Shown in pieces: positions 35,507 to 43,889 of a stretch of DNA of 46,488 bases. Position 1 is the first letter of the stretch. Every line of letters starts with the position of its first letter. The notes beneath the pieces are model-generated. The model saw only the letters and a list, made by a program, of their open reading frames with translations, was not told the DNA's origin and searched no databases. The stretch spans positions 1 to 46,488 of IMG/VR virus record IMGVR_UViG_3300044641_007081; one strand, 5' to 3'. The position numbers were made by a program, and so were the translations under genes. This stretch comes from a virus.

Positions 35507-36643
35507 TCAGTTGGGGCGGACTTTTAGGAACCAGCCGGAGTCGGAACCGTCGATCAGCCAGCGGGGGAGCCAGTTCTTTCTGGAGTATGCAACACCTGCG
35601 CCGCCTTTGTTGTTCAGGTAGCCACCTTTTACGAGGTCGGCTTGGCCGTTGGGGTCGTTGTGGATGAAGTGCGTTGGCGTGAACCCGATAACAACACTCC
35701 AGTGACCAGAACCGCTCGGAGCAGATACAGGACCTCGGTGGAGCCAACCAACTGGTGCGGGGTAGCCGTTGCGAACCTCGTTCTCCAATGCGCTAGCAGT
35801 CCCATCCTGAATAAATGTTGCGCGGAGACCCAGCTCACGCAGGGTGTTGACTTGGGCGTGGACGTCGGTGCTGTCGCCGTGCTTGCGGCGGATCACGTTG
35901 TAGGCATCGTCATTGCCGATCTTGCCCCAGTAGCGGGCAACCATTGCACAACTTGAACTGAAGCATTCCCGGTAGCCCTGGCCAGATTTGTTGTCTAGCT
36001 GGTATTCGTACGGGACTTTCAAGATGTGGGTGCCAGCGGATTCCGTTACCGGTGCGTGCTGATTCATCAGCTTCACCAGCTTTTCGGCGTAGTTGGGGTC
36101 GGTGGCGTAGCCGCTGTCCTGCAGCATCTTGGCCGCAGTGTTGCGGTCTGGGGCGTTGTTGCAGCCTTGGTAGTTTTTGAAGTTTTTGTACCAGCGGTCA
36201 ACGAGGTAGTTGACGCAGGTTTGGACATCCGGGAAGTTGATGAACTGGTCTGTGATTGTGATCCACTGGTTGTTGATGAACTCTTGGGTGAGGCTGGCTG
36301 TGCCATCGCCCTTCAACCCGAAGAAGTTGTTGCGGGCGGAGACGGCTTTTCCGTAGTTGGATTCCAGGGCCCACTGGGCTGCTACCAGTTCGGGGTATTT
36401 GGCGCCGGCGATGCGGGCTGCTTTGGTGATGCCGTTCCAGTCGTTGGTGGCTTCGAGGATTTTTCCGCTCTGGCTCCAGGTTTTGAACCAGCTTTGGTTG
36501 CGCCCCAGGATGTGGGGATTGGCCTTGTTGATGGCCGCTTCGAGTTCTTGGATGGCAGCCATCTGATGTGGAAGCGCCCGGTAAAACCGGCACAGGTCCA
36601 GAAGGCGGATGGAGTGCGGGTTAGTCACGACGCCAAGGGGCAT
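35507..36643 (-). CDS. Endolysin: glucosaminidase/lysozyme-like domain plus C39-like peptidase domain
   Basis: 378 residues from the ATG at 36643 (a GTG at 36628 or an ATG at 36562 are alternatives). Residues about 60-200 look like a GH73/FlgJ-type muramidase: AAQWALESNYGKAVSARNNF with likely catalytic Glu94, then FGLKG. Residues about 207-340 resemble a C39-like cysteine peptidase: Cys227 in YRECFSSSCAMVARYWG, His314 in GHWSVVIGF and Asp330 in HNDP. It would cut both glycan strands and a peptide link of the cell wall at lysis. No signal peptide is seen, so export would need a holin; candidates lie just upstream. Confidence 0.85.
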   Translation of the reverse strand: MPLGVVTNPHSIRLLDLCRFYRALPHQMAAIQELEAAINKANPHILGRNQSWFKTWSQSGKILEATNDWNGITKAARIAGAKYPELVAAQWALESNYGKAVSARNNFFGLKGDGTASLTQEFINNQWITITDQFINFPDVQTCVNYLVDRWYKNFKNYQGCNNAPDRNTAAKMLQDSGYATDPNYAEKLVKLMNQHAPVTESAGTHILKVPYEYQLDNKSGQGYRECFSSSCAMVARYWGKIGNDDAYNVIRRKHGDSTDVHAQVNTLRELGLRATFIQDGTASALENEVRNGYPAPVGWLHRGPVSAPSGSGHWSVVIGFTPTHFIHNDPNGQADLVKGGYLNNKGGAGVAYSRKNWLPRWLIDGSDSGWFLKVRPN

Positions 36644-37006
36644 GGATGGACATGGGTCCGCCCAACAAGCGGCTTTCCCCAGTCTGCTGGGTTTCGTCGA
36701 TGGGATGTTCGACGATCACTGGGGATGGTGGTTCCGGTTGTGCCTTGTGCCATGCGTCTACCTGCTGGTCGATAGACGCCAAGGTTTTGTGCTCATTGAT
36801 GAGCTGCTGCGCCTCAGCGTTACGCGGCTTGGTGCTGAATAACGTCAGTACCGGTGCGCTGGGCGTCAGCGCTTTCCCGGCTTGATTGCGTACAGCGCCT
36901 GCAGCACCAGTTGGATAATGCTGTTGCTCTTAAGCGGGCTGATGCCGATCAACTCGGAGATACAAGCGAGCACGATCCAAAAAGCCGGGTGAGAAAGGAA
37001 GTCCAT
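36621..37006 (-). CDS. Candidate -1 frameshift product of the small membrane gene (128 residues)
   Basis: The 46-residue gene ends CCG GGA AAG CGC TGA. The heptamer G GGA AAG (plus-strand CTTTCCC, 36872-36878) is the same slippery sequence lambda uses for G/GT. After a -1 slip the frame stays open for 83 residues (ALTPSAPVLTLFSTKPRNAE … LGGPMSIHAPWRRD), ending at TAA 36621-36623 and meeting the endolysin gene. Between the previous stop in that frame and the body of the ORF there is no ATG, GTG or TTG; the first TTG would remove 30 residues. A 6-bp hairpin (GCGCTG/CAGCGC) follows at once. The product would be a membrane anchor with a soluble Gln/Glu/Pro-rich end. Not shown to occur. Confidence 0.5.
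36866..37006 (-). CDS. Small membrane protein, possible holin (46 residues)
   Basis: MDFLSHPAFWIVLACISELI followed by GISPLKSNSIIQLVLQALYA and IKPGKR. One hydrophobic helix (8-24) and one amphipathic helix (28-40). I recognise this 'MDFLSHPAFW…SELIGLSPLKxNS' type from cyanophage lysis regions. Position just before the endolysin supports a lysis role. The start codon lies back to back with the plus-strand HNH region. Confidence 0.7.
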   Translation of the reverse strand: MDFLSHPAFWIVLACISELIGISPLKSNSIIQLVLQALYAIKPGKR

Positions 37007-37103
37007 AATGGGTACCTGTTTCTGTGTAAGTGTAGCTGTTGCAAGGGTTTTTGGGAGCAGGCGGCTGTTTTGCTTGCTACCGTTTGTACAGCTGCTACTC
37101 GAT

Positions 37104-37412
37104 GTGGATTACATCGACGAGCAACACGGTTTCTTAAGAAAAAGAGAAGCTAAGGCACGATTTAGGGAGCAAATCCTTAAGGGATGGGACTACAAATGTG
37201 CCTACTGTCGAGAAACACTTGGTAAGTCGGGCACACTCGATCACGTACGTCCCAAGGTCAGGGGTGGGGAAACTACCGTGACAAACCTTGTCGCCTGCTG
37301 CTTTTCCTGCAATACCAAGAAAAGTTCCAGTGATTGGGTGCTGTGGTTTAGGCAGCAGGATTTCTGGGAGCCCTACCTGGAAGACGCGATCAGGTGGTGG
37401 ACAAGTCAGTAG
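37104..37412 (+). CDS. HNH endonuclease inserted in the lysis module
   Basis: 102 residues from a GTG at 37104 ((M)DYIDEQHGFLRKREAKARF); the frame opens earlier at 37008 but that part lacks coding character. The core is YKCAYCRETLGKSGTLDHVR, PKVRGGETTVTNLVACCFSC and NTKKSSSDW: a zinc-binding CxxC pair on each side and an HNH-type Asp-His. It is on the strand opposite to all lysis genes, typical of a mobile endonuclease that landed between them. Its 3' end overlaps the convergent gene by 23 bases. Confidence 0.82.
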   Translation: MDYIDEQHGFLRKREAKARFREQILKGWDYKCAYCRETLGKSGTLDHVRPKVRGGETTVTNLVACCFSCNTKKSSSDWVLWFRQQDFWEPYLEDAIRWWTSQ

Positions 37413-37593
37413 GTTGTTTGTGCGGGGGGAGCCAGCCCATGGATTCCGCGTACATCATGCAGATGTAGTGATCTTCAGCATATCTACAGGTTCCGCTGGT
37501 GCAGATGCGGTAGTAGATGTGGCCGGTGGGGGACTCCAGTTGGTCGAGGGTGAAGCCTTGTCCGAGGTCTTGGGTGGAGATTAGGGCGGACAT
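37390..37593 (-). CDS. Small Cys-rich hypothetical protein (67 residues)
   Basis: Starts MSALISTQDLGQGFTLDQLE, with YYRICTSGTCRYAEDHYICM in the middle (three Cys). Stop overlaps the HNH gene end. It adjoins the membrane/coiled-coil gene, starting one base after its stop. Not recognised. Confidence 0.55.
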   Translation of the reverse strand: MSALISTQDLGQGFTLDQLESPTGHIYYRICTSGTCRYAEDHYICMMYAESMGWLPPHKQPTDLSTT

Positions 37594-37836
37594 TTATGGG
37601 CGGGATTCCAGTTTTGTTACGCGTTGTTCGACGGTGTTTAGCCGCTGAAACGTCTCGCGGCGGTCGTCTTTGATGTCGGTGTGGAGCACTTCCAGTTGGG
37701 TGGCGATGTGCTCGACGGCAGAGGTCAAACGGATGACAGCATCACGAGCCTCGTCGTTTCTTTTGGTGAATCCCATTGCGCCCATGGCGGCAACGCTGAT
37801 TGAGGCGCCAGCTACGGCGGCTAAAACTTCAATCAT
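37594..37836 (-). CDS. Membrane protein with coiled coil, candidate holin or spanin partner
   Basis: 80 residues: an N-terminal hydrophobic helix (IEVLAAVAGASISVAAMGAM, 2-21) then a charged coiled coil (SAVEHIATQLEVLHTDIKDD … LNTVEQRVTKLE). The plan resembles small phage lysis proteins such as XhlA, in reversed order (membrane segment first). It is in the lysis module, between fibre genes and the endolysin. Confidence 0.65.
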   Translation of the reverse strand: MIEVLAAVAGASISVAAMGAMGFTKRNDEARDAVIRLTSAVEHIATQLEVLHTDIKDDRRETFQRLNTVEQRVTKLESRP

Positions 37837-37882
37837 GGCCAGAAGCGCTACGCAAGCAGTCTAGATCCGCATCGTGGCACCG

Positions 37883-38683
37883 TTAGTCCGCATCAGCAAT
37901 CAAACCAAGCGCTGCCAGTCGCGTTTCGAGTTCGTTTAGGCGAGTCTGTAAATTCAAAATTACTGCTAACACAGTATTACCTTCATCTTTTGTGACAAAA
38001 CCAAAGCCGGTGTTTTGCACTAGATCCTGGATGGCATAGTCGGGCGTGCCGGGTGCCGTGTGGGTGATGCTGGTTAGCTCATCGGTCAGCTCAGTCGGCT
38101 GCGCCACTGGCGTGGCATCAAAGAAGCCGATTTTTTGGCTGGTACTGGTGCCAATTTTTGTACCGGTGGTGGTGCCGACTTGGATGTTGCCTGCGTCTGC
38201 CACTTGAAGCACACCTGCGCTGGTAATACGAAGCCGCTCCGCAGGAGAGGCTGGACCACCGCCCGTTGCAAATGCAAGAGTATTGGGGGCTGGCCCATAG
38301 ACCATTCCCCCACCATTGTTGAATTCAATGTTGGGAGTGGCAGCCGAAAGTCGAATGTTGCCACTGACATCAAGATCTGCTCCAGGGCTGCTAGTGCCAA
38401 TTCCAATATTTCCACTTGCATCCACAAATAACCGGCCAGTGCCACCAGTGCTGATGGCGAGTTGGTCGGCACCCGGGCTATAGATGCCGGTGTTTTCGTC
38501 GCCCTCGATGGCAATGCTCGGCGCAGCAGCGGTGCCAAGCGGCACACCGCGAAACAACTCCTCGATGGTGATGCGCTTGTTTTTAGCGGCAGTGCTGGCC
38601 TCGCTGATGTCCACCACCGGCAAGTAGTCGCCAGCCGCTGGTGTGGTCAGCGCTGCTAGGTCGGAGATCTTGCGGTCGGCCAT
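37883..38683 (-). CDS. Tail fibre protein (cyanophage type)
   Basis: 266 residues. The opening MADRKISDLAALTTPAAGDY, LPVVDISEASTAAKNKRITI, then SPSIAIEGDENTG-like repeats (PSIAIEGDENTGIYSPGADQ, LAISTGGTGRLFVDASGNIG) is a form I know from many cyanophage fibres and other environmental viruses. Repeated short beta segments form a trimeric shaft; the C-terminal coiled-coil LQTRLNELETRLAALGL would help trimerise. It probably takes part in receptor contact. Confidence 0.85.
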   Translation of the reverse strand: MADRKISDLAALTTPAAGDYLPVVDISEASTAAKNKRITIEELFRGVPLGTAAAPSIAIEGDENTGIYSPGADQLAISTGGTGRLFVDASGNIGIGTSSPGADLDVSGNIRLSAATPNIEFNNGGGMVYGPAPNTLAFATGGGPASPAERLRITSAGVLQVADAGNIQVGTTTGTKIGTSTSQKIGFFDATPVAQPTELTDELTSITHTAPGTPDYAIQDLVQNTGFGFVTKDEGNTVLAVILNLQTRLNELETRLAALGLIADAD

Positions 38684-38707
38684 GGCTTGTACTGGGGATG
38701 TAAAAAC

Positions 38708-38845
38708 TTAGCGGCCTTGCCCGCGAGTTTTCTTGCGGCCACGGCGACGAGGCCTTGAGTTTTGGCCCTGCCCAATGCTGGTGGTTTTAGGTGGCCCTGG
38801 GCGGTGGTCGATGCGGCCGGTGCCGACTTTGGCTTTGACTGCCAT
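38708..38845 (-). CDS. Small very basic conserved cyanophage protein (45 residues)
   Basis: MAVKAKVGTGRIDHRPGPPK, TTSIGQGQNSRPRRRGRKKT, RGQGR. The 'MAVKAKVGTGRI.HRPGPPK..SIGQG' micro-protein recurs in cyanophage tail regions. Its function is unknown; the charge suggests nucleic-acid or capsid binding. Start overlaps the previous stop (TGATG). Confidence 0.75.
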   Translation of the reverse strand: MAVKAKVGTGRIDHRPGPPKTTSIGQGQNSRPRRRGRKKTRGQGR

Positions 38846-39159
38846 CAGTCGAGCCCCAGCAGAATGCGCAGTTCTTCAACGGTCAGGCCGGCAGCAGCCA
38901 GCTTCTGCTCGGGGGTCAACGGAACCGGTGTTTCAAACTGAGGCTGCTCTGGCATTGGCTCAACCTTTGGCACTGGAATAGGCATTACCTTCCAAGTGTT
39001 ACCAGTCCACACGGCCTGCTTGCCTTTTCCGGGCAAAGGAGGCTCAGATGTGGTCGCGTACGCAGGAATAAGCCAAGCGTTTGGCTCAAGCGGTGAAGGA
39101 TCGGCTACGCCCTCCCCGAGGAAAACGCCTGCTTCGGGGTGATAGTGAAAGATTTTCAT
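38845..39159 (-). CDS. Tail-fibre assembly-type protein
   Basis: 104 residues. MKIFHYHPEAGVFLGEGVAD, PNAWLIPAYATTSEPPLPGK and KQAVWTGNTWKVM form the usual 'input pattern' of fibre-assembly (Tfa-like) proteins, with a helical end LTPEQKLAAAGLTVEELRIL. It follows the collar-domain fibre, as Tfa proteins generally do. Confidence 0.75.
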   Translation of the reverse strand: MKIFHYHPEAGVFLGEGVADPSPLEPNAWLIPAYATTSEPPLPGKGKQAVWTGNTWKVMPIPVPKVEPMPEQPQFETPVPLTPEQKLAAAGLTVEELRILLGLD

Positions 39160-39162
39160 GGC

Positions 39163-40062
39163 TTAAAACTTGATACAGGCCAAAAGGGCAATGTTGCGGG
39201 GACGGGTTTCAGTGCCTCCAGCAGCACCGGTAGTTTGAGATGGAATAGATCCAAAGTTTCCGTACCCACCTTGAACGCTATTGCCAGTTATTGCGTTACC
39301 GTCAAAACCTGCAGCACCAGAGCCTAGAAAGTAAGCAGGATGGAAAGAGTGAGTGTGGCTTAAAAATGCCTGTGCCTGTGCTGTACCAATTGCTCGCCCA
39401 CTATCAATGCCACGTCCATCATCCCAACCACGGGGAAACTCACCTCTTAAGTCAGGTACAGTAAATGTTGTGCTTCCATCTCCAACGCCGTAAACAGTTC
39501 CAATAACAGCAAACAAAGCGGCATAAGTTGACCGGCTTAAATTTGCGCCATTGGCCTTAACATAGCCAGTTGGAGCTGTGCTGGCGGAATGCCAGATAAT
39601 ACTGCCAGGGGGCGCTACCGCTGCACTCCATGCAAGCGTGCCACTGCCGTCAGTAGTTATTGCTTGACCCGTTGCGCCATCAGTAGCCGGCAACGTCCAA
39701 GTGACATTGCTGGTCACGGTTGCAGGCGCCTGCAGCGCTACCCAGTTGCTGCTGTCCGAGTCGGCAAGACGCAGGTCGCTTTGAGCGTTAAGCGTCAGGT
39801 CGCCTGTCATCGTGCCGCCTGCAAGACTCAGCAGGCCGAGGTTGGCATCGGCCAAGGTGCCGACGGTGATCCAAGCGTTGTTGGCGGCGTTGCGGATTTT
39901 CAGCAGGCCGGTGGTCGTATCCGCCCACCACTGATAGGCGTAGGTGGTGCTGGGTTGAGTGGCGCCACTGTTCTGGCTGACAATTGCAGCCAGACCGTTG
40001 TTCAGGTCGGCGCGGAAGGCGGCGCCGGACTGGTTGGCAATAATGTAGTCGTGTTGTGCCAC
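39163..40062 (-). CDS. Tail fibre with phage collar domain
   Basis: 299 residues. Residues about 150-220 hold the collar domain: GSIIWHSASTAPTGYVKANG, ANLSRSTYAALFAVIGTVYG and FTVPDLRGEFPRGWDDGRG. The N-terminal part MAQHDYIIANQSGAAFRADL is the standard attachment form of cyanophage fibres. The final segment with His and Gly (SHTHSFHPAYFLGSGAAGFD, ETRPRNIALLACIKF) is typical of these tips. It binds receptors directly or carries other tips. Confidence 0.88.
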   Translation of the reverse strand: MAQHDYIIANQSGAAFRADLNNGLAAIVSQNSGATQPSTTYAYQWWADTTTGLLKIRNAANNAWITVGTLADANLGLLSLAGGTMTGDLTLNAQSDLRLADSDSSNWVALQAPATVTSNVTWTLPATDGATGQAITTDGSGTLAWSAAVAPPGSIIWHSASTAPTGYVKANGANLSRSTYAALFAVIGTVYGVGDGSTTFTVPDLRGEFPRGWDDGRGIDSGRAIGTAQAQAFLSHTHSFHPAYFLGSGAAGFDGNAITGNSVQGGYGNFGSIPSQTTGAAGGTETRPRNIALLACIKF

Positions 40063-40065
40063 TGC

Positions 40066-43000
40066 TTAGATCTCCTTGCCGTAGCCGTTGGCAGTGTAGG
40101 TGAACTGTCGATCCACGGCCGTGCCAGCACTGTTCTTGAATTCTACTGTAAAGCCAGTTCTCGTCACTGATGTCACTGCAAAGAAGTCGCCGGTTGCCAA
40201 GTTGTACGCCGTAATGCCAACATTTGGCGCTTGGTAGAAAGCATCGGCAAAGGTGACGGCATAGGCTCCAGCGCCGCTGTTTATTGTTGCCGACTGCTCG
40301 GTGCGTTGCTGTAGCTCCAGTTCGGCGCCGAGTTCGTCGATCAGGATGTTGATGGATGGGTTGCTGGAAGTGGCGATGGTTTTGAACTGGAAGCCTCGGC
40401 CACGCACGATGGCATTAGCGATCTGGTTCCAGTCGCCCCACGTCGGTGTGCCAGCCGGATCGTCTGGCGTGGTGCGAACGTACAGCTCGGCATTCACCAC
40501 ATCCAAGTTGTCCTCGTCAATGTCCGGCCATTCGTCGATCATCATTGTGTTGTCATCCCAAAGCCCGGTCAGCAGGATGGGGCGGGTGACGAATCTGCGG
40601 CGAACGTTCACATCAAAGACGGCGCCCATATCCCATGAGCTGCCAAATTCGTATTCGCCAGCGGGGTTAGTGCCGATGATGCTGTCCACTGCAACAAGGG
40701 CATCCCAGTCGCCGTCGGTGGCTAGGTCGTCAACGAGTTCGCCCGAGTCGATCAATAGGCCGTCAAAACCGGGGTCGTAATACATCCCCGTAACATTCCC
40801 GCTAAATGGCGGCACGTCTTGGTCTTCAGCAAAAGACTGCACCAATAGACGGGGTTGCGGTGCTGGAAATGTGGTCGTAATCGTTGTGGCATTGATCGAG
40901 CGGTTGCCGAAGTCATCCTCAAATTTCAGCAGGTAGGTGCCTTCTAGGATGGGCACCAGCTTTTGGGTCTGACTGCCTGCGGCGGCTGGCACCAGATCCT
41001 GCGAGTTTTCCCAAGTAGCACCCGACAGCACATTGGAATGGCGGATCAGCACCTTGCCGCCCAGCACCACGTCAAGGTCTGGTGCGCGGTCCCAGTTGAG
41101 CATCCCGCTTAGCTCGTCGCCAGGCAGCAAGCTGACGCCAGTTACATCACTGGGGGGTGCAACTTTGCCAAAGGTTGTGATATTTAGCCGCGCCGGTTCA
41201 ACTGATGCCCGCAGATTGGTGCCGATTGAATACAGCTCTATTTCGTAGCGGCCAGGGCTTGTGTCGAGGATTTCGTAGTCAACGCGAGAAATGTTTTCGG
41301 TGGTCCAGTTGCCGGGCACAAATCGCCAGCGCACGCGATAGTCTCGGACGCCAACCACTGGGCGCCAGTTGAGAACCAGCTTGCACTTAGCGATGCCGCC
41401 ACCGTCGTACAGCACCTCTTCGTAAGTGAGGTCGGTGGGAGCCTCTGGAATGATGTTGAGGTCGGTGATGTCGCGCTGTTGTAGCGGTTGGTCGCGTTCG
41501 ACGTAGGCATATTTACTGGCGTTGTACGACAAAGCACTGACGGTGTAGTTAATGCCGTCTTGCTCTTGGACTGCTAACACCCTCCATGTGGACGTTTCAA
41601 TTTCACTAAATTCCCACACCCATACACTGTTCGGATTGGGCGCTACGGATAGCGGAGCTACCAGTGTGACGACATTGTCTGTACGGCTAAAAATTTGCTG
41701 GGTTTCAACTGCGCCATCGGGTTTTATGACCGACAAGTAACCGCCGGGCAAAGCGCTTATGCCTTCTGTGCTGTCGATAGTAACCGTAGTCGTAGTAGCG
41801 GAAACAATTCGCCCGCCGCGACGTGATCCAGCCTTTACAGGATCCGCAACATTGATTACCTGCCCTGGTCTGACCACCACACCCGCATCAAGGCTGGTCG
41901 TAAAGGTGATGGTTTCGTTTTCGTAGCGCTCGGAGTAGAGAATCCACTCGCCAATGCGGCGTGCTTGGCCGCGACTGGTGCAGGCAAAGGCGCTGATTTC
42001 AGTTTTGATGACGCCGTACTTGCCAATGTTCTCAGCATCCTCCACCACTTCAAATACCGTGTCGCGTAGCGCTAGGTCGAGGTAACTGACCACGGCGACA
42101 TTGGGGCGGGTCTTCAGGCTGCTGTTGCTGTAGCTAAAACCCTCCTCAGTAACGTTCGCCAGCGTGAACAGGTAGGCCGAATCAACTGGTTTGTCTTGCG
42201 CAATGGTCAGCGAGCCGAGGCCCCAGTAGGGCATCACCCGGAACACGCTGCACATGTCGTTAATCAGCTTGTACGCGTCTTCCTGCGTTTGGATGTTGGT
42301 GTTACAGGAGAAGCGAGGCTCGTAACCACCGAAGCCGTCGGGCACCAGCTCGGATGCGTATTGGGATGCGGCGAAAAATGCCCACTTGTCGAGACTGGCG
42401 GGAATGATGTGCTCGCCAAAGCCGTATCTGGTGCTGGTCAGCAGATCCCACAGGATCCAAGCGGGGTCGCTGGTCCATTGCGCAGCGCCGAACGTGCCAT
42501 TCCAGATGCCGGCGTACGTGATGCGGCCATTGGTTTGATCGACGGTTGCATTGCTTGGGATGGCAACCTTGATGCCACGTACCCGGTAGCTGCGGCTGGG
42601 GATGCTGCTGAACTGCTCGGCGTCGATGCGGATGCCGACCAATGCGCTGTTGGGGTAGGCAATCTTGGCGTAAATGATCTCGGTGTAGCTGCTCCAGGAG
42701 AATTCATTCGCCGTGCGCAGGTCATTGCTATCTGGCGTGATCCGCGTCACGCGGACGTCCACCGGGAAAGTTCCCGACAGGCCCACGACGTAATCGCGCT
42801 GGTACAGGTCGCCCGATCGGCCGGCGATGGTGTCATCGATGACGGTGGTATAGCCGCCGCCGTTGTACTGGATAGCAATTTGCAGCCGGACTGATTCGCC
42901 TACCGTGTCGCCTTCGTTGGTGATGCGCTCCAGTCGTGGCACCGTGATGGTGACGCGGACCGCCTCGGTTTGCGAGTCGGTGATGGTCCGAGTGACGGGG

Positions 43001-43326
43001 CCATCATTGCGGACGGTTACGCCGACGGGGCGTTCATCCTCGATCACACCAGCAAAGGGGATGGCAGTCTGGTTTTGGGTACCGTTGCGGGTGTAAACGG
43101 TGACGTTTTGAAAGTTGAAGGTGCCGTCTGGGTTTTGTAGCGGCGTGTTATCTAGGAAGATGCTTTTGAAGCCGTCCTTAAGGCCAGCAATTTCGCCTTC
43201 GCTGATCAGGTCAATGAGCTGGGCGTACTGGGTTGAGTCGAGGCTGTCGCGTGCAGTTGTTGGCGTGCGAGCTGCACCACCGCCACCTTTGCCGCCGCCA
43301 CTGCCACCAGCACCGATGATCGTCAT
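40066..43326 (-). CDS. Central tail tip / host specificity protein (J-like)
   Basis: 1086 residues, near the size of lambda J (about 1130). Starts [17 protein letters not shown], a Gly-rich leader common in this family, then QYAQLIDLISEGEIAGLKDG, the classic opening of J proteins. Later segments with FN3-like strands (APTDLTYEEVLYDGGG … VLNWRPVVGVRDYRVRWRF) and a C-terminal receptor-contact region. Forms the tip of the tail and triggers ejection. Its ATG overlaps the I-like stop. Confidence 0.92.
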   Translation of the reverse strand: MTIIGAGGSGGGKGGGGAARTPTTARDSLDSTQYAQLIDLISEGEIAGLKDGFKSIFLDNTPLQNPDGTFNFQNVTVYTRNGTQNQTAIPFAGVIEDERPVGVTVRNDGPVTRTITDSQTEAVRVTITVPRLERITNEGDTVGESVRLQIAIQYNGGGYTTVIDDTIAGRSGDLYQRDYVVGLSGTFPVDVRVTRITPDSNDLRTANEFSWSSYTEIIYAKIAYPNSALVGIRIDAEQFSSIPSRSYRVRGIKVAIPSNATVDQTNGRITYAGIWNGTFGAAQWTSDPAWILWDLLTSTRYGFGEHIIPASLDKWAFFAASQYASELVPDGFGGYEPRFSCNTNIQTQEDAYKLINDMCSVFRVMPYWGLGSLTIAQDKPVDSAYLFTLANVTEEGFSYSNSSLKTRPNVAVVSYLDLALRDTVFEVVEDAENIGKYGVIKTEISAFACTSRGQARRIGEWILYSERYENETITFTTSLDAGVVVRPGQVINVADPVKAGSRRGGRIVSATTTTVTIDSTEGISALPGGYLSVIKPDGAVETQQIFSRTDNVVTLVAPLSVAPNPNSVWVWEFSEIETSTWRVLAVQEQDGINYTVSALSYNASKYAYVERDQPLQQRDITDLNIIPEAPTDLTYEEVLYDGGGIAKCKLVLNWRPVVGVRDYRVRWRFVPGNWTTENISRVDYEILDTSPGRYEIELYSIGTNLRASVEPARLNITTFGKVAPPSDVTGVSLLPGDELSGMLNWDRAPDLDVVLGGKVLIRHSNVLSGATWENSQDLVPAAAGSQTQKLVPILEGTYLLKFEDDFGNRSINATTITTTFPAPQPRLLVQSFAEDQDVPPFSGNVTGMYYDPGFDGLLIDSGELVDDLATDGDWDALVAVDSIIGTNPAGEYEFGSSWDMGAVFDVNVRRRFVTRPILLTGLWDDNTMMIDEWPDIDEDNLDVVNAELYVRTTPDDPAGTPTWGDWNQIANAIVRGRGFQFKTIATSSNPSINILIDELGAELELQQRTEQSATINSGAGAYAVTFADAFYQAPNVGITAYNLATGDFFAVTSVTRTGFTVEFKNSAGTAVDRQFTYTANGYGKEI

Positions 43327-43889
43327 GCTTGCACCTGCACGGTGTCGATGCCGGCGGAGATCACAACCGAGCCGACAATGGTTTCACCGTAAACAATCGG
43401 CACTGGCACGCCCTGACGACTGGTGTTTTGGATGCCGCTGAAGCTGTAGCTCTTGCGCGGGTCGTTCTGTGTGTCGGGGCCTGTGGGGATTTTTGGCGTG
43501 GGCGTGAGTAGTTGGGCAACACCGCCAAGGACGAGGCTGGCGCCCACTCCAACCAGAAGCTGCACGCCTAGGGCTCCAATGCCAGGCACAAACAGCCCAA
43601 CGGCAACTAGTGCAATACCAGCAATGATCCGCCCAACGGCACCAGCACCAGCCATTACGGGCACGATCTTGATGTCTTGCTGGCCGGCGGGGTCATGCAG
43701 CTCCTCTGCCAGCAAGTCGTAGTTGCCAATGCTGACGCGGTAGTGCTGGTCAGCCATGTGGCGCTCCAGATCGGGCCAGTTGGTCACTAGAAACCGCACG
43801 GCTTCGGCGGCGGTTGCGACGTCGGCTTCGAGGATGCGGTGGCCGACGAACTTGGCCAGCTTGCCGTAGAGCTTAATCTTACGCAGCAT
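43323..43889 (-). CDS. Tail assembly protein I-like
   Basis: 188 residues. The N-terminal 75 residues ([20 protein letters not shown] … [20 protein letters not shown]) form a ubiquitin-like fold, followed by a Gly/Ala/Val hydrophobic segment ([20 protein letters not shown]) and a conserved end ([20 protein letters not shown]). Matches lambda gpI, needed for tip assembly. Confidence 0.88.
   Translation of the reverse strand: MLRKIKLYGKLAKFVGHRILEADVATAAEAVRFLVTNWPDLERHMADQHYRVSIGNYDLLAEELHDPAGQQDIKIVPVMAGAGAVGRIIAGIALVAVGLFVPGIGALGVQLLVGVGASLVLGGVAQLLTPTPKIPTGPDTQNDPRKSYSFSGIQNTSRQGVPVPIVYGETIVGSVVISAGIDTVQVQA

Noticed and set aside
36026-36775. Plus-strand open frame opposite the endolysin gene (249 codons)
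   Set aside because: Shadow frame; the minus frame has catalytic motifs, this one only Val/Gly-rich sequence.
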